A DNA stretch of 64,000 bases from Nigrospora sphaerica (Eukaryota > Ascomycota > Sordariomycetes > Amphisphaeriales > Apiosporaceae): positions 3,154,501 to 3,218,500 of the forward strand of contig JAGVVL010000018.1 in the NCBI GenBank assembly GCA_018287875.1, read 5' to 3'. The notes beneath the pieces were generated by a model. That model was not told the DNA's origin. It saw only the letters and a program-made list of their open reading frames with translations, and did no database searches. Shown here piece after piece: positions 10,741 to 20,807 of the stretch (position 1 is its first letter; the number at the start of each line of letters is the position of its first letter). The translations under genes were made by a program, and so were the position numbers.

Positions 10741-13700
10741 GAACGTTGCCATGGTCGTTGGCTCCATCAGCCGATCATGTGTCCCGAAGGCTCGCGGTTA
10801 TACGTGCCGGATTGCCTCTCTCTCACGAAACTCACTGCCTCGTCCGTGTCCTCTTCCTCTCTCCCACCCGGCGCCCTGGTACCAGCAGGTGTGGGTTGCG
10901 GTTAAGGGCTGGACGGCAGCGAAATCCTTCGTATCGCATTAAGTGATGACCTCATATCCTGACCGTTTCACCCTGCAGAGGCCAACCGTCGGCAAACCAC
11001 CCCACGCTTACCTCATTGCACGTTCCCCAGGTTTCCGAATTCCGTCTGCCGCGTGAGGGAGCACAAGGAGCGAATGTTCCGGCCAAAAGCAGGGCCTTGG
11101 CCTTTTGGGCCAATCATCAGGCGAAACCGCCCATGTTTCCAGAAATCGGCGCTGGACCCAATGGTCCGGATGCCCCCAGTCGACCACCCATATGGTACTT
11201 GACGAAATGGAGGGGGGGGTGTTGTGGGTGTAGTTAGTCAAAGGCCTGCAAGGGCGAAGAGAACGAAAGGCCCGTAACCGCATCCCTTCTCCGTTGGTCA
11301 TCTGCCGGCATCCGAAATCTTTTCCTTATCACACTCCGCAGTCTTCGTTGATGGCGGTGGTGAGTCAACTATCGTTCGCCGCCCGCCGCGCTCTTTCCGG
11401 AGGAGGGTCGACATGCTGTCATAGGGGTCCAGGGGACGAAAAACCTTGCCGGTGGGTTTCTGCTGGCGCATTATGCATATGCCATGCCATGCCGCCGAGC
11501 ACACAACCCCGAGTCTCCCTCTGTCTCCTCTCCTTTCGCCTCCAGGTCGCCTCGGACACCGGCTGTGGCACAGTGGACCGAGCCCCGATCCATCTCCAAA
11601 CGCAGGCAGACGGGACGGGGCAGAAAAGCGTCATGGCACATTTAAACGTGCATTACGGTGCCGCAGGCTGACGTATCGCCTACGATCTGCTGGCGGCCCC
11701 GAGACCGCCCTCGCCGTTGCGTCAGGGTCATGGGCCGGTGCCTCGTGTATATCCCGATGGCACGGCGACAACGGGCTGCCAATGAGCGGTGGGACGCAGC
11801 CTTACCTGTACCTTCTTGGCGTACTGGTACCTGGAGTTACAGGTGCGAGTGATGCGACTGCCGCTATGCCTCCATCATGATCCGTGCTGCGTCTGCAGTT
11901 CCCCCGGGTTCCATACTGGCGATCTGCAGCCGGGGCTGAGATTCCGCCAGAAACATCGACAGGGTCACGGCAGCCCTACGGGAGGAAGGGGAAAGCAGGG
12001 CGGAGAGCGAACGAGTGTTTTTGGGCTCCCTCGTTCCGTCCATCCCCTTCTCTGCCCGTCTGCCGCCCCGTCGATCAGACACGGCGATCTGCTAATATCA
12101 GATGGTTTGACGTCACTCGGCCGTCCTTTTCAAAGTCAGCCAGGTCACACCCCTAAGTGAGGAGGGACGGCCAGCGAGAGAGCTGCGGATTGGGGCGCTC
12201 TTCAGCCGTCCACAAGGCTGGTGAACCCTCGACGAGGCGGACGGGCGCAAGCGTGGTCATGGGCGCGCATGCAAAATTGCACACGCCAATGCGAGAACAT
12301 CCACCTCCCACCCCAAAGCATAAAAAGCCAGCAAGCCGGCACAGGCTGGCCGAGGCACTGCTACCCGGACCGCCTGAATCGCCCGCCTACGCATCCCGTA
12401 TGCGCTGATGAGGCCAAGGGCAAGCGCTTCCTTCCTCAGCGCGCGCCGTCCAGCGCCGGCGCCCGTGGGGGGTAATCATCGCGCCCGCCCTTCGGGGACC
12501 TGGATCTGCGACGTTTTGCGTGTGTGCCTGCGGGGACAAGCATACGAAGTGACATAAGGCGGGCGGGACTAGGCATTGGTACCTCGTGCGCCGGCTGAAA
12601 GCTGAAAACTCAGCCGGTTTCTGATTGGCACACGCGGAACGTGGCTTTGTTTAATTTGCTTTAGGGACAAGCGGGCGAATCCGGCGTGGCGGTGCCAATG
12701 GCGATGAGGCGGCCGGCACACTCCGTGATCTATTGGGAAGGCTTGCGCTGCTGCTTTTTGGTGCTGTCTCTAATGATACGCCGGAGCACGTTGTCCACGC
12801 CCATGCCCGCATCATTTCTGAAACGACCCGTCTGACCAGGCTGTCGTCGCTGTCCGCCGGTGCCGCCGTAGCGTTTTAGGCCCGGCTGCAGCGACGCTTC
12901 GTCAACCTCGCTGCCGGTGCCTCGTGCCAAAATAAGAGACGCCGTGAGCAGCTGCTGGCTCCCACGGCCGCGCGTGGGTGACAAGCCCGCGCCGTCTTGT
13001 GACGCCGTCGTCCGCACCGGCGAGGACCGAGGGAGGACCCCGGCCCGCCACCACACTTACGGCTACCGCTACGCCGGGCTGGGGAGCGAACCGACGGTCC
13101 GCGGGACGCGGGACCGGCTCCGTCGCATAGCTGTGCTGGCCATGTGCTTGATCTGCGGCCGCTCTCGCCGCTCTCGTCACGAAGAGGAAGGGGACCGGCC
13201 GCCCGTGAAGGAGTTTGCGATGCGCCAAGAGGACTGGGATTCGCCCGGGGGAAGATGGCCAGCCTTCAGCAATCACCTCCTCGTCCGTCTGCAGACATCC
13301 CCGCCGCTTCTTGGACACGCATGCTTTTTCGCCGGCTGGGTTAAACCCCTCCTCCCTTAGGGCAGCGTGCGATCGTCCGCGACGGGCCCAAACCTTCCTT
13401 GAGCCTCCCTCCTCCGCCGCTTCTCCCACTCCTCATGCTGCGGGGCCGAGTGGTGACAAAACAAACACCGCAGCAGCTCTGCCAGTGCTACGCCAGAATG
13501 TCGTAGCTGAGGCGTGTGTTTGGCCACTCCCCATCTTTTCCGTCGCCGTCGGCAAGCTGGTGGTGAACGGCCCAGGAAGCTGTTTTTCCACCAACAGGGC
13601 GCTATCACGGGGCCGAGTCGCACAAGTAACAACAAGGCCCCTCTTAGCTCCCGCGCTTCCGAGAACCGCCCCTCGCGATTCAGGCACGTCTCCTTACTCG

Positions 13701-13972
13701 CCATACCCCGCGCGTCCGCCCCTTCCCAAAACCATGTTGTCCCGAAGCCTCGGTAACGCGGTGTCATGCAACGGCGGGTGCCGGTGGCTCGACTTCCTGC
13801 ATCTCCGGGACGGGCGGGCCCAGTCTGACTCGGGAAGAGGGGGAGCTGTGCGTCCCCAACCTTGGGCGCCGCGCGGTGCCGGCGGCACACGGGCTGAGGT
13901 TTCGCTGCGGGGAAGCGTTCTTTTGCCACGCGGCGACGGCGGCGCCCAGGGGATGGTTTGACGTCGGTGGCT

Positions 13973-13998
13973 GCGGGCTCGAATCCCGTGGGGCCCGG
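13973..13998 (+). other. orphan tRNA-like T-arm / RNA polymerase III B-box
   Basis: The bases GCGGG CTCGAAT CCCGT form a 5-bp T-stem with a canonical 7-base T-loop, one base away from the B-box consensus GGTTCGANTCC. They are followed by a 7-base acceptor-like GGGGCCC and a G. No matching 5' acceptor (GGGCCCC or a wobble variant), A-box or anticodon stem was found at normal distance upstream. I read it as the 3' end of a decayed tRNA or a tRNA-derived repeat. Chance occurrence is possible. Confidence 0.3.
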
Positions 13999-13999
13999 C

Positions 14000-15092
14000 A
14001 TTGACAGCAAGAGGGTCGTAGTGTAAGAGGAAGGTAAGAGGTAGGCAATGATATGAATCAGTAAGGCTATTTCCAGATACCAATTGAGCTTGCTCGCCTA
14101 TTGCTGGCGGGAACTGCCTGACGTCGGTCAGCGGGTTCCCTTTCTGGCTATCCGCGGGCGTTGTATTGGCTGTACGCATCCGCAGGCCGCGGCTCTCATT
14201 CTACAAACAATGTTCGCCGCTAAGGGGTGGAAATATGCGACTGACCCTAAACTTTTGCCCTCGAAATCACAGGTGTTCCTATACGTCGTGTATCTGCCCA
14301 CTCCCGGTTAGGATATCGGGGCGTTACGAGAACGCGTTGACGACGACAATGCCTCTGAGTCCTTGGAAACTATGAGGGAAAACACCATGGCAGTATAAAC
14401 AGGTTCTAGAAATCAGGTGTAAGCTAATGGGACACTGAAAAGGTGGCTTAGGCTGTTTTGTTGTCTCTGTTCAGTGTCCTCATATCGCTTGGTTATTGCT
14501 AGCTTTGTGACACACACACCCTGTCTTCTTCTCTTTGTCTATATCGGACCCTCGTGAATCTGGGAGCTGGCACGAAGAATAGTATTGGGCGATGCATCCT
14601 AAATATGTGATAAGTTCTTTTCTGTCTTTTCTCCCCTTCTTTCCCTTCAAAACTAACCCTGAGTCTTAAACACAAAAGTATGAGCAAGTTTATGATGAAG
14701 GGCGGTTAATCTCTCAAATCCCTTTCTCGAATCGCTATCCTCCTCAAGACCTTCCCATTGACAGCATCTCTCATATGAAATCTAGCATTATCTCCGTTCG
14801 GTATGTCGTTATGCCTGGCAGATGTGACCTCTTCTGGAAGGGCCAGGTATACTCGTCACCGTGGCTCACTCAAGCGCCTCGAGAATTTCACTCATTGCTT
14901 GCTTTCAACCCTCATACATGCGATTAGCACAATGTTTGCTACTGGGATAGCAATTGTTGCATTTTTCTAAATGCCTATTGCTGCTCCCGAAGAAACCTCG
15001 GCGGCACTAAGTGCGCCCTTACACTTTGTTCAATGGGATCCCCTGCTCGACCAGAGTCTGATCTGTTGGGCTCCGAGCCGGGCACTACCAAC
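14000..15092. other. AT-richer island without a recognised gene
   Basis: Base composition visibly shifts towards A and T from about 14.0 kb, compared with the GC-rich DNA on both sides. The segment has many stops in all frames and I recognise no gene, TE domain or RNA. It adjoins two damaged secreted-protein genes. The composition could reflect repeat-induced point mutation or inserted foreign or old DNA. Confidence 0.4.
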
Positions 15093-15663
15093 TCAAAGCA
15101 TACGGGCTCGGGGATTGCCGGGCGTAGAGATGCCGATGTAGAAGCGCAGCTTGCCGTCGTCGATTTCGGCCAGCCGCGTGGCCTCGTCGGTCGACACGTC
15201 GTCGAAGTGGGTAGGGTTGTAGCCGCCCAAGATGCGGGAGTGCTGGATGATGAAGCGCTTCTGCCGCGCACGCCTCGCCGCCGTCATGAGCATCAGGTAG
15301 TTGTCGGCATTCAGTAGGCCCTGGCCCGCCTCTTTCTCGATGCAGTTGTCCCACCCATACGCCGAGCCCTCAATGGCATCGTGGGTGATGGGGTCCCTCG
15401 CATTCACGTCTTCCAGGTAGAGCGGGTAGGCGTGCGTCCACTGGGGAGAGAAGGAATCGTTAGCATCGACTCGGCTTCGCATATTCCAGAAGGAGAAGTA
15501 TGGGCGGGCCCGGTAGCTTATGCTCCCACGAATTTTGTGCTTCGTGCAGAAAGACGCCCGTGGTCACATACGCGGCCCAGGTATGGATTCTCGGAGACCC
15601 TTTCGATTGTCCGCCGAGTTCCATCTCTTGTAGGTCGCGTATTGCGTTTTCGCCTTCCTTTTA
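15093..15663 (-). pseudogene. M35/lysine-specific metallo-endopeptidase-like gene, partial and probably decayed
   Basis: The clear exon is 15440 down to 15093 (115 codons plus stop). It opens WTHAYPLYLED, then DAIEGSAYGWDNC and GLLNADNYLML. The D..YG..C plus NADxY pattern is that of fungal M35-like (deuterolysin / Asp-zincin) proteases after the zinc site. The preceding exon candidate (open from about 15663 to 15541) ends TTGVFLHE. Joining it to WTH across 15540-15441 rebuilds HEWTH, an HExxH zinc motif, in frame. The acceptor is strong (branch GCTAACGA, tract CTTCTCTCCCCAG) but the donor reads GCACAA instead of GT. Upstream of 15663 the frame is closed, and fragments in other frames suggest missing exons or frameshifts. 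No start codon or signal peptide was found. Such proteases are normally secreted. It could be a live gene with a GC-AG intron and more exons; I lean to a decayed copy. Confidence 0.5.
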
Positions 15664-16039
15664 TAGTAGGATCGGATGCATTATATCCTCGCACAAGGGC
15701 ACGCGAACGCGATTGATCCCATGGAGCGCCGGCCATCTGCCTGTGCCATGTATGCGCCTGGGGCAGGGGTCCGATCCGATTCATGGTGCAAGAAGTTTCC
15801 CCCTTGACTCCGATTTCCGTTTCGTAAAGGTAAACAACGAGTTGTACGGCACCTAAGTCTGTGCGATAAGATTGGTTAATCTCCGGGATCCTGCACGAGG
15901 GAACTGATGGACGTGTGCGTTCAACGTACTTTGGTCGTAATGGATAAACTGGTCGGCCTCTCCATTTTCTCTTCCTGGCTCGAGTGCTTTCTATTCATGG
16001 CAAACAGCCACCACTACAATCACCCTACCATGCTCCTAG
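15664..16039. other. short gap between two damaged genes
   Basis: This may contain upstream exons of the minus-strand metalloprotease remnant. For example, a frame reading through QYATYKRWNSADNRKG is open at 15660-15590. It may also hold the lost 5' part of the plus-strand secreted-protein gene. An acceptor-like CTCCTAG ends at 16039. I could not resolve either structure. Confidence 0.35.
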
Positions 16040-18653
16040 ATATTGCCTACCGGTACTTCAGCGTATAGCAGCATATCCTTGAGCTGTACCGCCAGCGCAA
16101 TCTCCTTTTTCCGGCCTGGTGATCCCAGCACCGCCGCCGATAGCGACGGTGTGTCGACATCTACCGTGGCTTCCAGCACCCCAGTGGTTACCACTACCAT
16201 CACTTCGTCTGTGTCTACCATTTTCGTGACCGCAAGTGACACAACACCCACCTCCAGCACGGTCATACCCACATGGGGAGCCCCGATGCGGACTACAAGC
16301 AGTAGTGGAAGCACTTTGAACAGTCAACCCTCTCTTTCGGTACAAGTACATCTGTCAGTAGCAAATCTCTTTCCCCTTCCTCTACGGGGTCATGGCCAGT
16401 TGTCACTTCGACTCCGGTGGCCGTCATAACCCTGGCTTATCCGACAGCCACGGCCGCAACTCTCACTTGGCTCACGCCCACGACCACAAGCTTTACGTCT
16501 CTTACAGACACCTTGGTGACTCTCTCTTTCCTTCCATGGACCTTCACTACCACTACAACCACGGTCGTCAGTCTTCCCTCTCAAATCGATGGTACTGACC
16601 TTTATGCTGCCTCCATCCACAGTCATCATTTTGTCGTCCCCCACAGACACATTGGTAACCCTCACGGGGTCTCCTATGGTTATCAGCACGCCTGAAGGCG
16701 GTGCAGGTGGCTCTTCCACGGACACTAGCCCACCTGGAGGAGGAGGCGGCTCTCTGACAACTACCAACCCACCCGGAGGAGAAGGAGGCAGCTTTTCTAC
16801 CACTACGAATCCACCTGAAGATGTGAAGGCGGCAGCTCGCCTATAACCACCTATCCCCCTGGAGGTGGTGAAGGAGGTGACTCCCCCACTGAAACCAGCC
16901 CGCCTAAAGGTGGAGGAGACGGCTCTCCTACAACCACTAACCCCCCTGAAGGTGGCGGAGGAGGTGGTTCGCCCACTGAGACTAACCCGCCTGGAGATAG
17001 TTCTACCACAGCCAGTCCAGGGCCTTCTTCACCTGCACCCAGCCCTTCGCCTACACCCACGAATTCGGCTACCACAGGGCCCACCGACTCTTCTCCCACG
17101 GCCCCGAGCATAATACCGCCTATAACCGCCGAGACGAGTACCACGACGATCACCTACACCGACGAGGGCAGCATACTGACGGCCGAGTGGCAGGTGGTAA
17201 AACGACCCGAGCACCACAATCTGAGGGGCCACAAGAAGAAGAAGAAGCATAGAAAGAATATCGGCCCGCCCAGCTGGGACATCCTAAACATGTTCGCGGG
17301 TGGCTTGCAGTTCTTCAATGTCCCCCCCCCCCAAATACACCCTGTTGGGTTCCCGCGACCCCCGGGCCCACCGCCATCAAATGTTGCGCCCGTAATCAAC
17401 ATACATCCGCCGATGCCGCCGGTTCCAGACCCTCCCCCCCCAGCGGGCCGGGCACTGACCCTAGCGAAGGCGTCGAGGACTGTCCCGACCCTGAGCCCAA
17501 GTGCTCGTCGTTGCGCTGCTCTGGCGACTCGGAGCTAGAGATGTGCTTACTGCCGCCCCTGAACGGCTGTGGGTGCGAAGCTGAGGACTGTCCTGAGACA
17601 CAGCCGCTGTGCAGTGACTGTGATGGTAGGGATGGTAAGTGGGAGACAAGAATGAAGCTGATGAATATCGAGACCGCATTAACAGGCATGACGTAGACAA
17701 GTGTACCTCGGGGGACTACGAAGGCTGTGAATGCGCCGAGGAGTGTCCTGAAGGCGTACACACGCTAGACTGCGACGAGTGCGGCGGCGTCGGATCCGAT
17801 TGGAACATATGTGCTGGTGTAAGTGAATCAGATCGTTTAGATCGGTTCCCAATGTTTCCCTCATTGCGGGCAAGCTGACCAGATCGAACGCAGAGAAAGG
17901 ACCTCAACCCGAATAAGGACGGTCGGTATAAGGCCTGCGTGTGTATACCCTTTCCTCCGCTGGAGGGTTTCAAGAAGGTCGACGATCCTGTCGTTACCAC
18001 GGGCAACTGGATCGCGAACCTCGCTATATGGGAGGACGACTACAGCACCAGTCGCCAAGCGCCCACATGTCAAAGTTCGCTCATCTCAACGCTCCAGCGA
18101 GCATCGGACAATGCGACCCTGAACGTTTTCGACTCGATCAGCAGATTCTGCCTCGAACATGATTGGAAAACGCTGACTAGGCCGGACGAGGGCACCGCCC
18201 CTTTGCCTAACGCCAAGGACATTTTGGCGAATATGTACGTCCTGCGTGAGAACCAGTCCTTCTGGCTCTCGGCCAACATGGTGCTCGACGCCGATGCGCA
18301 AATTGGGCGTGACACGAACACCACCACGGCCACACACGAGTGCGAGAGAATACTGGCCTTCGCCATGGATTACTGTGACTCCAACAGCGGCGCGACCCAC
18401 GGTGCTTCCATCAGGACCGACTGTATCGCCTACGTAAGTTTTGTTACATCCCTTGGACATGGAGGTGGGGGCCAGGCCATCCCCAGCGGAAGCATACTGA
18501 CCGAGGGACAGAACATCACCTTAGATGGAGACGGCAATCAGAACCCCGACACCCGCCATGGTCAAAGAAAGACACGGTCTGACACACAACGCCACCCAGG
18601 AGGAGGTGGCCGCTGTAGTCAGGGAGCACCGCCCGCATCCCGGGGGAGGTTAG
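16040..18653 (+). pseudogene. Thr/Ser/Pro-rich, Cys-rich extracellular protein gene with frameshifts
   Basis: The likely product is a long secreted or wall protein. It has a mucin-like Thr/Ser region (16043-16690), Gly/Pro/Thr repeats (16690-17000), a Pro-rich segment with a KKKKKHRK patch (17040-17440), a Cys-rich part with two GCxCxxxxCPE-type units (17440-17818), and a conserved-looking C-terminal domain ending at TAG 18651-18653. Three introns are well supported: 17635-17696, 17819-17893 and 18434-18524, each with GTAAGT and in-frame joins; the last has branch ACTGACC. The open frame changes about four times: near 16318-16345, 16575-16600, 16820 and the C8 tract at 17433-17440. No start codon or signal peptide is visible; the frame is closed just before 16040. 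The overall style resembles C-terminal regions of fungal class V chitinase-like proteins, but no catalytic domain is present, so I do not assign that function. The 3' exons are well preserved. Confidence 0.6.
16690..17000 (+). repeat. coding repeats of a Pro-Pro-Gly(n)-Ser/Thr module
   Basis: About six degenerate units of roughly 20 residues, each with the pattern NPPGG.GGS.TTT. They include PPGGGGGSLTTT, PPGGEGGSFSTTT and PPEGGGGGGSPTE. They form the flexible stalk of the extracellular protein gene. Because the units align, a single missing G near 16821 can be seen: GAAGATGTGAAGG where the repeat predicts GAAGATGGTGAAGG. Confidence 0.7.
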
Positions 18654-18931
18654 GTCGATCAGGAATGAGGAAATTGGCGGAAACCGAAGTCCCTCTTGAG
18701 CAGGAAGCGTTGCGTCGCGCGGCTGCTTGGAACCAAGGTACACTAGAAATTCCCACAGCGTACTTGTTGCCGTCGATCCGCGAATTGTTGTTCATGGTCG
18801 GCGCGCTCGTAAGTAGGCTTCGCAAGCTTACACTGACCCGTGAAGACGTGAACTCCCTCGGCCTAACCGAACAGGTCCGGTCAATCTTAGCGTCAGTGCT
18901 GATGAGGTATCAGGCGGCTCGCAAAGTCGAC

Positions 18932-20091
18932 TTAGGTAGCTCGCGTGATTCTACAGATACGGATGGGCACGAGGTCGCTGTAAAAGGGGCCCGTCTGCCT
19001 AGCTTTGGGCGGCAATTCAAAGTCCACCTCGCAGACGTCGAACTGCCGTTGTCGGCAGCCGGTGAGGAAGGCCTCCAAGGTCCGGCGGTTCCGCTCGGTG
19101 GCCGAGATGAGGGTGACGACGCTGGGAAAGAGGTCGAAGAGGTCTTCCAGCATGGCCACGAGGGACGGGATGACGCTCTCGTCGTAGGTGACGTCGGCGC
19201 CGAGGACGAGGTCGATGGGGCGGCCGCCGTTCCACTCGGCCTCCTCGGTGCCCAGGAGGGCGTGGCCCCACTTGACGTCCATGGCTGAGATGGCGTCCGA
19301 GTCCTGCAGGCCGTTGACGTAGAAATTCTCGGGCAGATTGGCGACGACGTCGTCGGAACCGTCCGAGGCGATGACCTGCCGGGCCGCCAGGAAACGGGCG
19401 CACAGGATCGAGAGGTAGCCCGTCCCGGCGCCTAGCTCCAGCACGCGCCGCCCCTCGACGAGACGCCGCTGCCCGCAGAGGTACTGGCCCAGGTGCAGGG
19501 CCGCCTCCCACGTCCGCAGCCCCGTCGTGCCGCCCGCCGAAATGAGGTTGCGGCTCTCGAGCAGCGTGATCTGCGCCGGCGCCTGCGCCGGGCCGGCCGG
19601 CAGGAGGGACAGCGAGTACGTCACGTAGGCCTTTTGCTGGGCGGCCGCCGCCTCGTCGGGCAGCGGCGAGGCCAGAAGCTCGGAGAGCCGGGCCATCAAG
19701 TCGTCCGAGACTCCCTAGGGAACTGGCAGTCAGACCTGGGCATTTAGGGGGAAGGGAGCGGACATGGTTAAAGGCATGGGACAGTCGCAAAGAAAACGAA
19801 GGGCACTAGCAAGGAGAAGGACAAAAAGGAGAGCTACTACCGTACATGTAGATCCCAGTCCTCGATAGCCTGTTCGATCCGCGACACCAGCGCCTTCAGC
19901 ATGCGCAGCTGGTAGCGTGGTGGCGGCGGATGGGCCAGGGCGCCGTCAAAGAGTCGGCGGTACAGGACGGCTTGCACGCCGTCTTCCCGCAAGAGGCTTC
20001 CGTCGGGAAACTCGGGCTCGCGCTCCAACTGCAGGAACTGCCCACAGAAGCGGCCGACGCCGGGGTCGTCGTCCATCGCGGACGCAGCCAT
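18932..20091 (-). CDS. efm3: EFM3/FAM86-type protein-lysine N-methyltransferase
   Basis: Two exons, 20091-19846 and 19714-18932, give 342 residues. The 131-base intron has donor GTACGG, branch TCTGACTG and acceptor CCCTAG, and the join LH-GVSDD is in frame. The N-terminal exon matches the FAM86 N-terminal helical region (FCGQFLQLE, PRYQLRMLKALVSRIE). The seven-beta-strand methyltransferase fold follows, with TTGLRTWEAALHLGQYL at 145-161, SAM-binding motif I VLELGAGTGY at 173-182 and the post-II motif GADVTYDE at 254-261. In this family yeast Efm3 and human FAM86A methylate a lysine of elongation factor eEF2 in the cytoplasm; that substrate is inferred here. The gene is divergent from ribosomal protein eS24, sharing a 716-base intergenic region. 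Confidence 0.9.
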
Positions 20092-20807
20092 GGCATAAAA
20101 AGCGAGCGAAGATGCGTAGAACTCGGATTCCAGGGTTGTAACACTGCTCTGGCAGCTTTGGCAGAGATATCAGGAGGCGAAGACGAGGGGAAGGACCGGG
20201 GCTCAGTCCACTTCAACCCATGGCAAGCAGAGCAAGCACTACAGTACGGCTGGATCTGAATCAACCGGGCTGCTGCAGTCGTACGGGAAGGCCGTCACAG
20301 CAACTAGTAGGCAGTCAAGTCAAGCAGGTAGTTTACTGCAAGCTCAATACATGGGTCAAGCCATAAGACAGCACGGCGATATCTACCGTCGGTTAAGCCA
20401 CCAATGGTGGAGATGTAGTCCTGTGTGCTCCTCCCACATGAGCGAGTAGGTACCGATGTACCGGTGCAAAGGCGCTGGCGTGGCTTCGCAGTGTCGCACC
20501 GCCACACGGCCAATACGCCTGCCGCACACAGCAGTCGCGGCAGCTGCGATTAGGGCTTGGGTAGAAAAGCACAGACCGCCTTGCTCGTGGCTGCAATTTT
20601 TTGGCCCACGGTTCCGGGGGCCCACCGAGTGGCACTAGCGCCAGCGCGAGGGCACATCCCATCCCACTCGTCCCAGGCAAATTCGGCTTCTGCGAAAAAA
20701 GATCGAGAAGGACTTCATACGCCCAATCTTTCCGACCACCGCCATCGCCCAAAGACCATCCCCATCACCACGATCTAGCCTATCGACCGCTGAGGATCGT
20801 CGACAAG
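20092..20807. promoter_or_regulatory. divergent intergenic promoter between efm3 and rps24
   Basis: Only 716 bases separate the two divergent start codons, so promoters for both genes must lie here or overlap. The right half carries pyrimidine-rich and C-rich sequence typical of fungal ribosomal-protein leaders. I could not identify a specific factor site. Confidence 0.6.

Larger units (their letters stand above)
5790..13900. other. about 8-kb gene-poor region
   Basis: No open frame here has a recognisable domain, signal peptide or consistent codon use, and no spliced gene could be assembled. It contains simple tracts (13 G at 6665-6677, CT repeat at 10569-10586), a 17-base tandem repeat (10460-10516), a short perfect inverted repeat (10721-10740) and scattered repeats of the word CATGGG near 8529-8560. 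Old, decayed transposon or duplicated sequence is possible but cannot be shown by eye. Confidence 0.5.

Noticed and set aside
13215..14010. Overlapping 217- to 248-codon frames on both strands
   Set aside because: No domain. The minus frame begins with the GFEPAAT-like peptide that antisense reading of a tRNA T-arm commonly produces.
15518..15784. Alternative exon VSENPYLGR joined to the M35-like exon through a GTATGT donor
   Set aside because: The splice is in phase with a better donor, but it discards the HE half of the zinc motif and leads upstream into Arg-rich, non-protein-like sequence. The HE/WTH join explains more.
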